Below are positions 31,641-42,700 of a stretch of 64,000 nt of DNA, in pieces. Location of the stretch: assembly GCA_010909165.1 (NCBI GenBank), contig MU008166.1, forward strand, positions 1,116,001-1,180,000, read 5' to 3'. The notes below the pieces were generated by a model. That model saw only the letters and a program-made list of their open reading frames with translations, was not told the DNA's origin and searched no databases. How positions within the stretch are numbered: position 1 is the first letter of the stretch; the number at the start of each line of letters is the position of its first letter. The position numbers were made by a program, and so were the translations under genes. This DNA comes from Anthoceros angustus (Eukaryota; Streptophyta; Anthocerotopsida; Anthocerotales; Anthocerotaceae).

Positions 31641-33170
31641 AATGTTCCTGCCTAAAGGCCGAAGAACAAAAAGAAGGAGGCACTTAGATACAATGAGTTC
31701 CTTGGGAGCTCATAGGAGGATGTACAAACCAGTAATGTGAATCATGCGCCATAGGCGCGGGATCTAAATAGGTGATGTAGGAGGGGACAATGAGTTCCTT
31801 GGCGCCAAAGGCCAAGGAACTTAAAGGAGGATGTATAGAATAACACAAAGGTCTTTCGCGAAATGGGAAGGACCTAAGAAGATGATGTAGGAAAAAATAG
31901 TAAGTTCCTTGGCATAGGCCATGGAACCTAGTGGATGTTTTTTCCTAAGTTAAGGCAGTGCATGCTTGGCCTATGGACAAGGATGCAATATCTTTAATTA
32001 GGCAAAAACAGGAACTTAGTGGAGGAGTTTTCCTAATTAATGCTATTCCATCCTTGGCCTATGGCATTAATTGAGAAAAATCCTTCACTAAGATCCTTGG
32101 CCTATGCCAAGGAACTTAGTAAAGGATGTAGTAAAAAACATCACGTAAGTTCCTCATAGGCCAAAGAACTTACTAGATGTGTTTCCATAAGTAAAGCTCG
32201 TGCATACTTGGCCTATGGCCAAGGATGGAATAGCTCTACTTAGGAGAAAACATCAACTAAGTTTTTTCGTAATGAAAGGTAATAGATCGAACTTATTGCA
32301 TGTTTTTCATTTGTTCATCAAGTAAGGTCCTTGGCCATAGGTTTGGCCATAGGCCAAGGATCTAACTGCATGTTTTTTCCTAATTAAAGCTATTACATCC
32401 TTGGTCATAGGCCAAGGATGTATTAGCTTTAATTAGGCAAAAAGCAGGAACTTAGTGGAGGAGTTTTCCTAATTAATGCTATTCCATCCTTGGCCTATGG
32501 CATTAATTGAGAAAAATCCTTCACTAAGATCCTTGGCCTATGCCAAGGAACTTAGTAAAGGATGTAGTAAAAAACATCACGTAAGTTCCTCATAGGCCAA
32601 AGAACTTACTAGATGTGTTTCCATAAGTAAAGCTCGTGCATACTTGGCCTATGGCCAAGGATGGAATAGCTCTACTTAGGAGAAAACATCAACTAAGTTT
32701 TTTCGTAATGAAAGGTAATAGATCGAACTTATTGCATGTTTTTCATTTGTTCATCAAGTAAGGTCCTTGGCCATAGGTTTGGCCATAGGCCAAGGATCTA
32801 ACTGCATGTTTTTTCCTAATTAAAGCTATTACATCCTTGGTCATAGGCCAAGGATGTATTAGCTTTAATTAGGAAAAAACATAGTGGATGTTGTTTACTT
32901 TTTACTTATTAAATGTATAACATCCTTGGCCTATGTCCAAGGATGTAATAGCTTTAATAAGGGAAAAACATCCACTATTTTAAAATGAGAATGAATTTAG
33001 TGGAGGATGAACATTAGTACATCCTTTGGCCAAGGACCTACAAAGCTGTAATAATGTTCATCCTCCACTAAGTTCATTTTCATTTTTACATCTTGGCCTT
33101 TGGCAAAATAACATGATAAAGAAACGTTGCTTACTGTCCTTGGGGCTTGGGACATTTTTGCAGATGAAAC
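31640..33170. repeat. cluster of fold-back repeats around CCTTGGCC...GGCCAAGG
   Basis: About ten short palindromes of the form CTTGGCC-n3-GGCCAAG or close variants lie in this AT-rich stretch. They sit at the tips of longer hairpins whose stems contain TTTTCCTAATTAAAG, ACTAAGTTCC or CATCCTCCACTAAGTTC. A segment of 436 bases is directly duplicated (32011-32446 and 32447-32882) with high identity. There is no coding capacity. It resembles nested fold-back/MITE-like DNA or a local satellite. Confidence 0.8.
32806..32882. repeat. near-perfect hairpin, 35-bp arms
   Basis: Left arm 32806-32840 and right arm 32848-32882 are reverse complements with a single mismatch, around a 7-base loop TCATAGG. 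A second inverted pair at about 32982-33012 and 33058-33090 has 32-base arms with two mismatches. Confidence 0.9.
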
Positions 33171-34500
33171 TAGATGCCTTGGCCTTTGAAAACTAATTAT
33201 ATATTATACGGCTCTATATGTAGGAAGAAGATCATAAACCAGCATTTTGTGGTACTTCACAAACCTCGACAAACATGCTGACCTCACAGTCAACGGAGCC
33301 TTCGGATGTCTGCACTTTGTTTGTTGCATCCTTCAAACAAAGTGCTGACGACCTAATGCTTTGTGGGCTTGTTAACTAGTTTTTGACTGAAGGCTACTGC
33401 AGTTTGCCAGCGCTTGGTGATCAGGCTAGTTTGCCTGCCGCCCATGGAATGTGATTTCTGGCATGTCGAAACGACATATGGGGTTCGGGTGGCATATAAT
33501 TCACCTGCAATAAACCGAATGTATGGGGAGACACAGTCACTGCAGCCCAAGTGGTTGGGCAGAAACATTACGATTTTTTGTGAAGGGTGTGGAGTACGAG
33601 TGACAAGTGCCATGGAACGGCAACGGCATACCCGTCCCGTCCCGTGGGTTCCACTACAAAGAGGTAGGTGAACGTTGAAATGCCAGTCCCCAACATGTTG
33701 AGATGGGAAGAACGAACTTGGACATACCAAGGGCAAGAGCAGCAGGAAGCGCCCGACCAAGGATGGCGGAAGGGGCGGAGACATTGGATGCGGGCGACGA
33801 CTGGTGCATAGATTGGGTGGTAGTTGCTCTGCTCGGGCACCCGGGTGTCGTTCGGGCGATTGGTTTGGAGGTGATTATGCGCGCAGTGGACACCTCCCAG
33901 TTTTTGCTGTACACGAGGTGTCGGGTGTGCGGAACCGCGGTGGACGACGAACAATGCCGCAATTGTGATGGATGGAGAGGCAAGGAGTTGAGGTACAGGG
34001 TGCCTCAATCCCAAAACTTAGAATTCATAGTCTTATTCACGTACTGACCAACCTTTTTGTGGATTCGGGCTCATCCCAGAAACTGCCAATGAGAGGATTC
34101 ATGAATTTGCACATAGCCCAGTGAAACCTTCTTTTTAGCCTTCGATGTGAGGTTGACACTGATACCACCCAACCTCTTTGCAAACAAGACACGGACTCTG
34201 TTAAATTTATTAGGACTATATCACCCTTCCAATCAAAGAAACAACTGAACTTACCAGTCAACTCGTCAATGTCCGTGACTGGGACTTCATAAAAGTCAAA
34301 CACATGAACCCTTCTCCTACGCATGCCATCCTTACCCTTGTTTCCCCCATCTAGAGTATCTCCATTACCTGTGCATCCTCCCGCCTGCACACGCACTCTC
34401 TTACTGCAGCCTGGCTTTGAAATCTGAACTTTGGACTCTTGCTGAGGTGCGGAGTCCTCAACAAGTGTGGGCTCACATTCCAAAACGGCATGCATGAGCA
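33171..34500. other. no recognised gene; one open minus-strand frame
   Basis: The minus-strand frame 34495-34037 (152 codons) has a basic patch (M-R-R-R-R-V-H) and then V-F-D-F-Y-E-V-P-V-T-D-I-D-E-L, which looks more protein-like than most ORFs here, but I cannot assign it. Other frames (33353-33784 minus, 33703-34047 plus) overlap one another and cannot all be real. Confidence 0.3.
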
Positions 34501-34739
34501 GTCACGGGTTCAAACTCCACTTCAAGTTCTTGGTTTCCGAGATCCGCACATGGAGAAGAGGCACAAACACGGTATTTTTTGAAGGGGCTGAATATCCAAA
34601 CCCTGTTTTTTGGGTTATGAACCCCCTTATCACGTCCTTGTCATGCCTAGGCTTGCGAGTATGTATGAAGTCCACCTTGGTAGCACATGGAGTTTGGCCA
34701 GTCGTAGAAGGGACTCTGCCGAAGCCTGATCTTGCTGCG

Positions 34740-35240
34740 TCTTCGACACCCACACCTGCAGAATTCCTCAAATGGGATCAGTTGAACAACATTGCAATTG
34801 CACTTCTGGTTGGAGGTTTGGACAGTGATTTGGCACCAAATGTTGAGTTCTTGACTGAAGCCTCGGCGATCTGGAACCAGCTTTCATCAACTTACAACAT
34901 ATGCAACGCGATGATACTTTGTGCTGTAAGAACAAAGTTTTATAGTCTTTGAAAGAAAGAGGGAGACAGAAAGGCCGCACATGCTGCTAAGTTTCGACGC
35001 CACGGACAACTGAAATCTCTTGGCACTGATATGAGGGAAGTGGATGCTACTGTTCAGCTGCTTACCAGCTTGCCTGCATCATATCAGAATTTTGTCACTA
35101 GTCGGAATTTTCCTATCTTGACTGCTCATCAAGCTTCTCAAGTGGGCATTACCTCTACCATCTCAATGGAAGATATACTGGCGGCCTGTAGAAGAACAAA
35201 GTCGTTAAGCACTACGAGCGATTCTGTGTTAGTTAACTAA
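34740..35240 (+). pseudogene. Ty1/copia gag fragment (C-terminal part)
   Basis: Reads the usual copia gag order: L-V-G-G-L-D-S-D-L-A, I-W-N-Q-L-S-S-T-Y, F-Y-S-L followed by a stop at 34950-34952 in place of the usual L-K-M-x-E-G, then L-L-T-S-L-P-A-S-Y-Q-N-F-V (about 35058-35096). It is from a different copia family than the element at 17.8 kb. No zinc knuckle or pol follows. Confidence 0.75.
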
Positions 35241-35343
35241 ATCTGCCTATTGGGGTCAATGCTAATGTGGGGCACATGTAGGCCTGTACACCTGTGTGTA
35301 CACTCCCACATGAGCACCACTCAGCGATGACCCCAACCTGCAC

Positions 35344-35560
35344 AATAGCTGTTAGTATGTATGACCACTGAGTCCCTGGATCAGTTAGTGGCCCAGTTCA
35401 GTGTCTTAAACATACATAACAGTTCGTCCAACATGTCAACTGGTTGAGGACAATCGAGCAACACTTCAGGTGCAGTCTTCACTTCTGAGCTAAAGGAAAA
35501 GGATCGTTTTAATGGAACTAAGTACCAGGTGTGGCGACCGAGTGTACTCTCTCCACAAAA
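35344..35560 (+). pseudogene. Ty1/copia gag fragment (N-terminal part)
   Basis: L-K-E-K-D-R-F-N-G-T-K-Y-Q-V-W-R at about 35492-35540 is the classic start of copia gag. It stands behind a gag C-terminal fragment instead of before it, so the order is rearranged or two copies abut. Confidence 0.65.
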
Positions 35561-36360
35561 CTGATACCTTCACCAACTCACCGGCATTGTCCAGCGCAGA
35601 ACCCGCCTCTGGCACTTGAATATTTTTATCTTTCCAATAATCATCCAACTTCCTGTGCCACCCTCCTTTGCCATTCTTATAACCTCTTCCTCCTCCTTGG
35701 TGGGCTCACGAAGAAGGAGAACCGATTGAACCTTTCTTGGAATCTTCGCTTGAAGGCCGCGAGACCACCATTTCCAAGATGGGAGTGTGGCTTGGGCACA
35801 GGAGCTGCCCCTGCTTGGAATGGAAGCGGAGGAGTTTGCATCGCGAGTGGCTAGTGGAAACGCCCAGGAGGTGGTGCGCAAGGCTGAAGGGAGGACTTAC
35901 AGATGCATCTTAATGATCACAACACACGGGAGACAGCAGAAAGGGACGGTTGTCGTCCAGCCCGCGGTGCCCATGCTGCCGAAGGAGGTGAAGCTCAGGT
36001 GGGACCAAGGGCAAGGAGTCGGGGTAGGACGGGTGGTGGCCCAAGCGGGGATGGCCGTCGTAGAACGGAAGGCGGTGGAGGAGGCGGGGAGTGCCATGGA
36101 TGACGGGAAGGACGTTGCCATGCGGTCTGTGAGCCGCGACGCGAGCAGCAGAAAGGGACGGTTGTCGTCCAGTGCGGACATGGCGTCGAAAGTGGAAGCG
36201 GGGTGACCAAGGTGGGTGCCTCCAACGCCGAATGCTCGGATGCGGGCTACTGGAGGCGGCGACGCGGCCGAACGGGACAGGAGGGCAATGTGCCACGGAA
36301 TGTGAAGCACTGTGGAGGCAATTTAGGGCACGCTGAAAGCTCTCCGGCAGGTGATGGAGG
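35561..36360. other. GC-rich stretch, no supported gene
   Basis: GC-rich with ORFs on both strands. A block AGCAGAAAGGGACGGTTGTC occurs twice (about 35936 and 36147), so part of it is a small direct repeat. Nothing recognisable is encoded. Confidence 0.4.
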
Positions 36361-38066
36361 GCCTGGAGGATGACGCGCAGTAGGCTTGGTCCTCATGCCT
36401 TGTGCTTGGGCAGGCAGTAGGTTTTAGCATTTTAGGTCAAGCATGCGCCGTGGGAAGGCCCTTGATGAGATAGGGTTTGATGCAAAATTTGTGCAACTGC
36501 GATGTGCGAGTGGACATCATTTTGGTCAATGGAATAGCTCCTTCACATTAATTTCAGCTCTTTGTAGGGACCGCAAACATTCTTGGTAAGGTTGTTGGTA
36601 CGCTATGGTGGTGGTGGTGTGCCTAATTCACTGCAAATGCCGGTGATTGTTAGCGATGGTAGCGATCTTGCAATATGTGGTGCTGCCGTTTGGAAACGTC
36701 AGCCTTTATGGTAGAGGACAACGAGGAGGTGCCTTCTCGGTATCACCAGCAGCCTGCGAGTCTGGGCAAGGTAACAACATACAATTTTGCAGCGTGCGCA
36801 CGTCTTTGGTCGCTTGTGGCCTGAATATTTCTGTAGTTTAATCTGAACGGTCGTCTTCATCCTTGGGAGCAGGTTGAAGAAGATGCATTGGTCACGGTAT
36901 TCTTCATTTGCAATTGCAATGGGCTGGAGGATGGCCTTGATGAGGGCTTGGTCCTCATGCCTTGTGCTTGGAGCCAGTGAGTTTTGGCATTTTGGTAGGG
37001 CAAGCATGCGCCGTGGGAAGGCCCTTGATGAGATAGGGTTTGATGCAAAATTTGTGCAACTGCGATGTGTCACGTGGACATCATTTTTGGTCAATGGAAT
37101 AGCTCCCTTCACTAATTTCAGCTCTTTGTAGGGACCGCAAACATTCTTGGTAAGGTTGTTGGTACGCTATGGTGGTGGTGGTGTGCCTAATTCTGCAAAT
37201 GCCGCCAGTTGTGTGAGTTACGATGGGGCGATGGTCACGATCTTTTGCAATATGTGGTGCCGCCGTTTGGAAACGTCGACCTTTATGGTAGAGGACAACG
37301 AGGAGGTGCCTTCTCGGTATCACCAAGACTGCGAGTGCAAGGTAACAACATACAATTTGCAGCGTCGCACGTCTTTGGTCGCTTGTGGCACGAATATTTC
37401 TGTAGTTTAATCAATACCGCCTTCATCCTTGGGAGCAAAGTTGAAGAAGATGCATTAGTCACGGTATTCTTCATTTGCAATTGCAATGGGCTGGAGGATG
37501 GCCTTGATGAGGGCTTGGTCCTCATGCCTTGTGCTTGGAGCCAGTGAGTTTTGGCATTTTGGTAGGGCAAGCATGCGCCGTGGGAAGGCCCTTGATGAGA
37601 TAGGGTTTGATGCAAAAGTGCAACTGCGATGTGTGCAGTGGACATCATTTTTTGGTCAATGGAATAGCTCCCCTTCCCTGTTAATTTCAGCTCTTTGTAG
37701 GGACCGCAAACATTCTTGGTAAGGTTGTTGGTACGTTGCGGTGGTGGTGGTGGTGTGCCTAATTGCTGCAAATGCCGCCAGTTGTGTGAGTTACGATGGG
37801 GCGATGGTCACGATCTTTTGCAATATGTGGTGCTGCCGTTTGGAAACGTCAGCCTTTATGGTAGAGGACAACGAGGAGGTGCCTTCTCGGTATCACCAAG
37901 CATCATGATGCAAAGGTAACAACATACAATTTTGCAGCGTGCGCACGTCTTTGGTCGCTTGTGGCCTGAATATTTCTGTAGTTTAATCTGAACGGTCGTC
38001 TTCATCCTTGGGAGCAGGTTGAAGAAGATGCATTGGTCACGGTATTCTTCATTTGCAATTGCAATG
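36361..38066. repeat. three tandem units of about 570 bp
   Basis: Units start near 36361, 36921 and 37488. Landmark GCATGCGCCGTGGGAAGGCC is at about 36442, 37008 and 37571 (spacing 566 and 563). Units agree closely except for clusters of small indels at CAG/CTG-rich places, for example GTGCGAGTGGAC, GTCACGTGGAC and GTGCAGTGGAC at the same position. The frames on both strands are not conserved between units, so I see no gene in them. Confidence 0.9.
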
Positions 38067-39260
38067 GGCCTGGAGCAGGACATTAGGAGCGAGCACTGGT
38101 CTGCTTCCACCCTGCCCCCGCTTCACCAATGCGGCGATTGATTTGTCTCTGGAGTCTGCACTCCTGTCAACAAACTTGGGCCGGTCGGGATGTCCGTCCT
38201 ATTGTGAGGTCTGTATTCCTTGCCTGTTGGTATGTTTCTTTGAGCTATCATTTCAGTACGCTAAGGTTGCTCCTGCTTCAGAGTGCCCCGCTAAGCCTAC
38301 ATGTTAGCATTCCATGTAATGCAAGGAACACTTTATACAAGGAGTTCCTTGCAACCTGCTGTGATCTGCCACTGAATTACACCAGGAAGGCGAATGTTGT
38401 AGTTTCATCAATTCGGAGATGGGGCTGCTGCTTTTCACATGTAACAAACATAGTAAGTTGCAGGGCAACATGTTATTTTGAAGGTGGAAACAACTGGAAA
38501 AGGTACTGTCAAACCAACTCTATGCATTCTCCTAATCAAAAGTTTCTGAAGACCATGCACCACTCTTGTAAGAAATGAAGGCATGCACCAATCATGCAAT
38601 GACCAATCACGCATCAATGTTATCAAAGACCGTGCACCACTCGCTGAGCCTTTGTCATGCATCGGATTGGCGTGATCCTGTGAGCTACCATTTCTGGCCC
38701 TTCTCCTCTTCATCAGAGCCTTCACGAGCTCCCTCATTGGTGCAGATGGTGGAAGCCCAAGTCGTGCTGTGCCTAAGGATGCAATTTAGGATTGGCTGAT
38801 GGCCAGGTGCAGTAAACTGAAAGGTCTCTATGTATAGCAGACTTGGTAGTATGGAAGGGCTGCAATCATGGTGTTGTTGAAGGACTTGGGCATGATGTGG
38901 GGATTGAAATTGTATGGACGATATTTAGTGCACCCAAAACTGTAATGAGATGCCGCATGAAGGCCACCTTTAGTAAAGATGTGAAGGCGGCTTCCATGTT
39001 ACTGTTGGCCATCCCCTCTTCTTGTTTCGACCAGGATCCTGGTTCTTCCTGTTTGCAAGAGGATCGTGCTTCTTAATGTTTCCAGCATCGCGGGTTCCCT
39101 AACAAATACACCATCGCAAAGTCCCTAGCTGCGAAGACAGGGACACGGCTGTAGGCATGTGCATGGTTCGCAAACCATGGCCGTGCCGGCGGCCGCGGCC
39201 GTCATTGCCTGCGAAGACCATGCCAGCAGCTGAGGTAGGGTTTGGCAACCAGATGGGGCG
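38067..39260. other. intergenic sequence upstream of the JMJ21-like gene
   Basis: No recognisable gene or transposon. Some short internal repeats of ACCATGCACCACTC / ACCGTGCACCACTC type at 38553-38642. A GC-rich patch with GGCGGCCGCGGCCG lies at 39187-39200 and leads into the promoter region. Confidence 0.4.
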
Positions 39261-39300
39261 GCCGGGTTAGGGTTTGGCGGCCAAGTTAGGGTTTGGCGGC
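39261..39300 (-). promoter_or_regulatory. two telo-boxes upstream of the JMJ21-like gene
   Basis: TTAGGGTTT (AAACCCTAA on the minus strand) occurs at 39267-39275 and 39286-39294, each followed by GGCGGCC, about 450 bases before the start codon. Telo-boxes are common in promoters of growth-related plant genes and act in either orientation. Confidence 0.45.
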
Positions 39301-39735
39301 CATGGGATAGCATCGAAGAAAACTTAATCGAAGAAGGTAGGGCAGAAGACTCTGAAAACATAGCGTCCCGGCTCTTTGTTCTCAAAGTTGGAAGGACAAA
39401 AAAAAATTTGAAGCAGACAATCCGATTCGAGGAGGAAAAGTGTGTCCCCCTTGGTCCTTGGCCGCTCTTGGTTAGGGCGCCAAAGCTGAGAAAACAATCC
39501 GTATAGGGTATATTCCTCAAGATGCTTACGCCTTCTATGGCTTTCGCGAGAAAAAAAATGCCCCATCCCCTCTGTCCTCTTTGGTATGCCATATAAAAGC
39601 CCCACGCGGCTACTCTGAATTAAATCCACGATAAGTGCACTCACTATAAAAACATCTTTTCCGCCAGCCTGTTTTGTTCTGGCCCCATTGCGCGTAGTGA
39701 ATTCGGGAGGAATTTGGTTACTCCCAAACATCGGG

Positions 39736-42700
39736 ATGGAAGAGGCCCGCGATCGGAGGCCGGATGCGTTGGGTAATCTGCAGTACTTGCCTGACGAGGG
39801 TCTTTGCCGGATCGTGAGCTTTCTAGCTCCCAAGGATGTTGGGACATTGGCTTGTGTGAGCAGGTAAGCGTGGGGTGTGAATCTCAGCTCGATCCGAGCT
39901 CGCTTATTCTGTGCTGGGTCGATTTTCTGTTGGAAATGATGGGAGGAGTTCTGTAGGTTGTCGATGTATAGCCTTGTGAGTTGCAGCTTACACCATGTAG
40001 CCAGCTTTTCTGGAGTCCACGGATCCGTTTCACCTCAGAACCTTGGTACAGGTCTCAGCTGTTTTGCCTTCAATTCATGAATTTGAGGGGCGTGGTGGGG
40101 TCACACAGAACAGCTAGTGTAGATTCGTTGACGTATACAAGCATGTAGTCTTGATCTCATGGTTGCTTGAGATTGCAGTATCTTCTACGTTATTTGCAAC
40201 GAAGAGCCTCTGTGGATGGACTTGTGCATGGAGAATCACAGTGGCCTGATTGAGTACAAAGGTTCATGGAAGCTTACAACTTTGGAGAAGTATGTAGCTC
40301 AAATCTCATCGACATCATGCACGGGAAAAGAGACTACGGGTGTTTGTTTTGAACGAGCAGCATGGTTACCCCTGTCCTGACCAGCTTTTGTTGCTTGACC
40401 CGTTGGGTTTTACAGGTTGGGTCTGGTGAAGAACTTGCCAACCCTGTATAACAAGGCTCCATTGCACTTCGATGGTGGGTGTTTTCCTTGTTGAGGGTTC
40501 CGTCTCTCTTATGACGAGGGATGCTGGAAATTAAGGGCACCTGCAAATCATTGACTCCTTCCATTTGGATGACCTTTAGCCAATGTGGGTACTTTGCTGA
40601 ATTGGAGATACGTGTCACCTGCAGGCTTTAGCTCCCTCTTCCTTTACCGTCGATGGTATCGATGTCACGTAGTTCTGGAAGGCTTTGTGGCTCCTGAAGC
40701 TATTGAGCGCCGGGAAAAAGTTACTCCAGAAGAGTTCAGTTTGCTGTATGACGGGAAAAGACCTGTAAGATCTCTGCTCACCTGGCTTTTCTGTATGACT
40801 GTAGCCTTAGGGGACGAGGTGCTTACAGCCACACGCGGCAGGTTGTGCTTACTGACCTAACTGAGGAATGGCCAGCCAAAGTCTGCTGGTCTATGGATCA
40901 GCTGGTTGACAAATACGGAGATATTGCTTTTAAAGTTGGTCAGTCACATGGCAAGAAAGTTATGATGAAGTTGAAAGACTATGCTACGTATATGGCCCAG
41001 CAGCATGATGAGGAACCACTTTACGTATTTGACCCTAAGGTAAGATCATGCTCCCTTGTCCCTGATGTTGCCTGGATGGAAAGTGATATTGTTTGTCCAC
41101 ACCAATAGCTGATGCTCTTTGGCAACCTTGATGGGGCAAGATTCCTATCATGTAATCCTCACTCACGTGCATCTGACAGTTTGGGAAGTATGCCCCAGCA
41201 CTGTTGGAGGACTACAAGGTGCCATCATTATTTTCTGAAGATCTTCTGGGACTATTAGATGAGGGGCGTCCTCCTTTTCGCTGGCTGGTAATTGGACCTT
41301 GTAGATCTGGGGCGTCATGGCATGTGGATCCTGCTCTCACAAGTGCCTGGAATACGTTGTTATGTGGTCGCAAGAGGTAGGCAACCCAGTAGTCATATCT
41401 GAAGCCTTGAATACGTGCTTGACTGTCGAGCAAGAAGAACCATAGGTTGTGCCTCTACAGTCCCATTTGAACAGGAATTATTGCTGGTGGTATGTTTGAT
41501 GTCATAAATGTTAAGAACCTGAATGGATTATGGTATGGGAATTTTGAGCATACAGATGGGCTCTGTACCCTCCTGGGAGAGTGCCACCAGCTGTGACCGT
41601 GCATGTCGATGAAGACGATGGTGATATCGACTTTGATGGGCCCACTTCTCTGCAGGTGCTGACATCGCCATAGGTGTCATATGGTTGCTGTTTGCATGGG
41701 CTGCACCCATTAGAGTTCAAGACTAAATCACTTTTAGTTCTTCGCAGTGGTGGATGGATGTATATCCTTCACTGAAGGACGAGGACAAGCCTATGGAGTG
41801 TATTCAACACCCAGGAGAAACAATTTTTGTTCCAAGTGGATGGTGGCACTGTATTTTGAACATAGATACGACAGTAGCTGTGACTCAAAACTTTGTGAAT
41901 AAAACAAACCTGGAGCTGGTGTGCTTGGACATGGCTCCAGGGTACCGGCACAGGGGTATTGCTCGGGCAGGAAACATTGCCCTGTCTGAGGTGTCCATCA
42001 TCCACAAGGGCGGTCTGGCAGGCTCTGATGGAAATGTTGGGCCAGCTACTGAGTTGGAAACTGCTTCAGCCCACTGCAAACCTGGTGCTCCAGGGTTTGT
42101 CTCCCTTGCTCCTTCACCTACTGGCAGAGATGCAAATGGAAGCGGTGTTATTAGAACTTCTGTGGGCAGGGGAATATCTGAAGCTGATGCTCAGCTTCAC
42201 TACTCTTCATTTGTTGACTTCAGCATCTTGTCATCACATATCGAAGAGCATCCTGATCATTTCACCTCCAAAGGCAGTAGTGGCTACTTGGGGCCACGGC
42301 TTTTACGCCTGTGGCTTTGCAAGCTGTGGACAGCCAGGCCTGACCTCCAGCCGCTTATATGGAAGGTATCCTTTCATATATGCTTATTGAGATCTGAAGC
42401 AGTGCACATGCTGTTGTGTTTGCTGATCTACAGATACTATGATAGTCGGCTTGCAGGGTGCTTGATTCGGACACATGGTTGCAGCGTGTAACCAGCATCT
42501 GTGAGGCTTACGGCTTCCCTGGCCCAGATGGAGTGGAGCAGTTACCAGTGGGGGATGGGAGCAATCCTGTAAGAGATTCTAATGTCAGATATCAGCATGT
42601 GGGATAGTGGTTCTGCTGGCTTTCGGCTTGGTTTTTCTGTCATGCCCTTGGCCCCTTCCTAATTGAAGTGCTTCCACAGGTCTTTCTGGTTGGTGATAAA

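Noticed and set aside
31640-33170. CRISPR-like array
   Set aside because: Repeats are palindromic but have irregular spacing and no regular spacers, and the window is eukaryotic.
33353-34014. Overlapping minus-strand ORFs as a host gene
   Set aside because: Three mutually overlapping frames, no domain, no splice pattern; none can be preferred.
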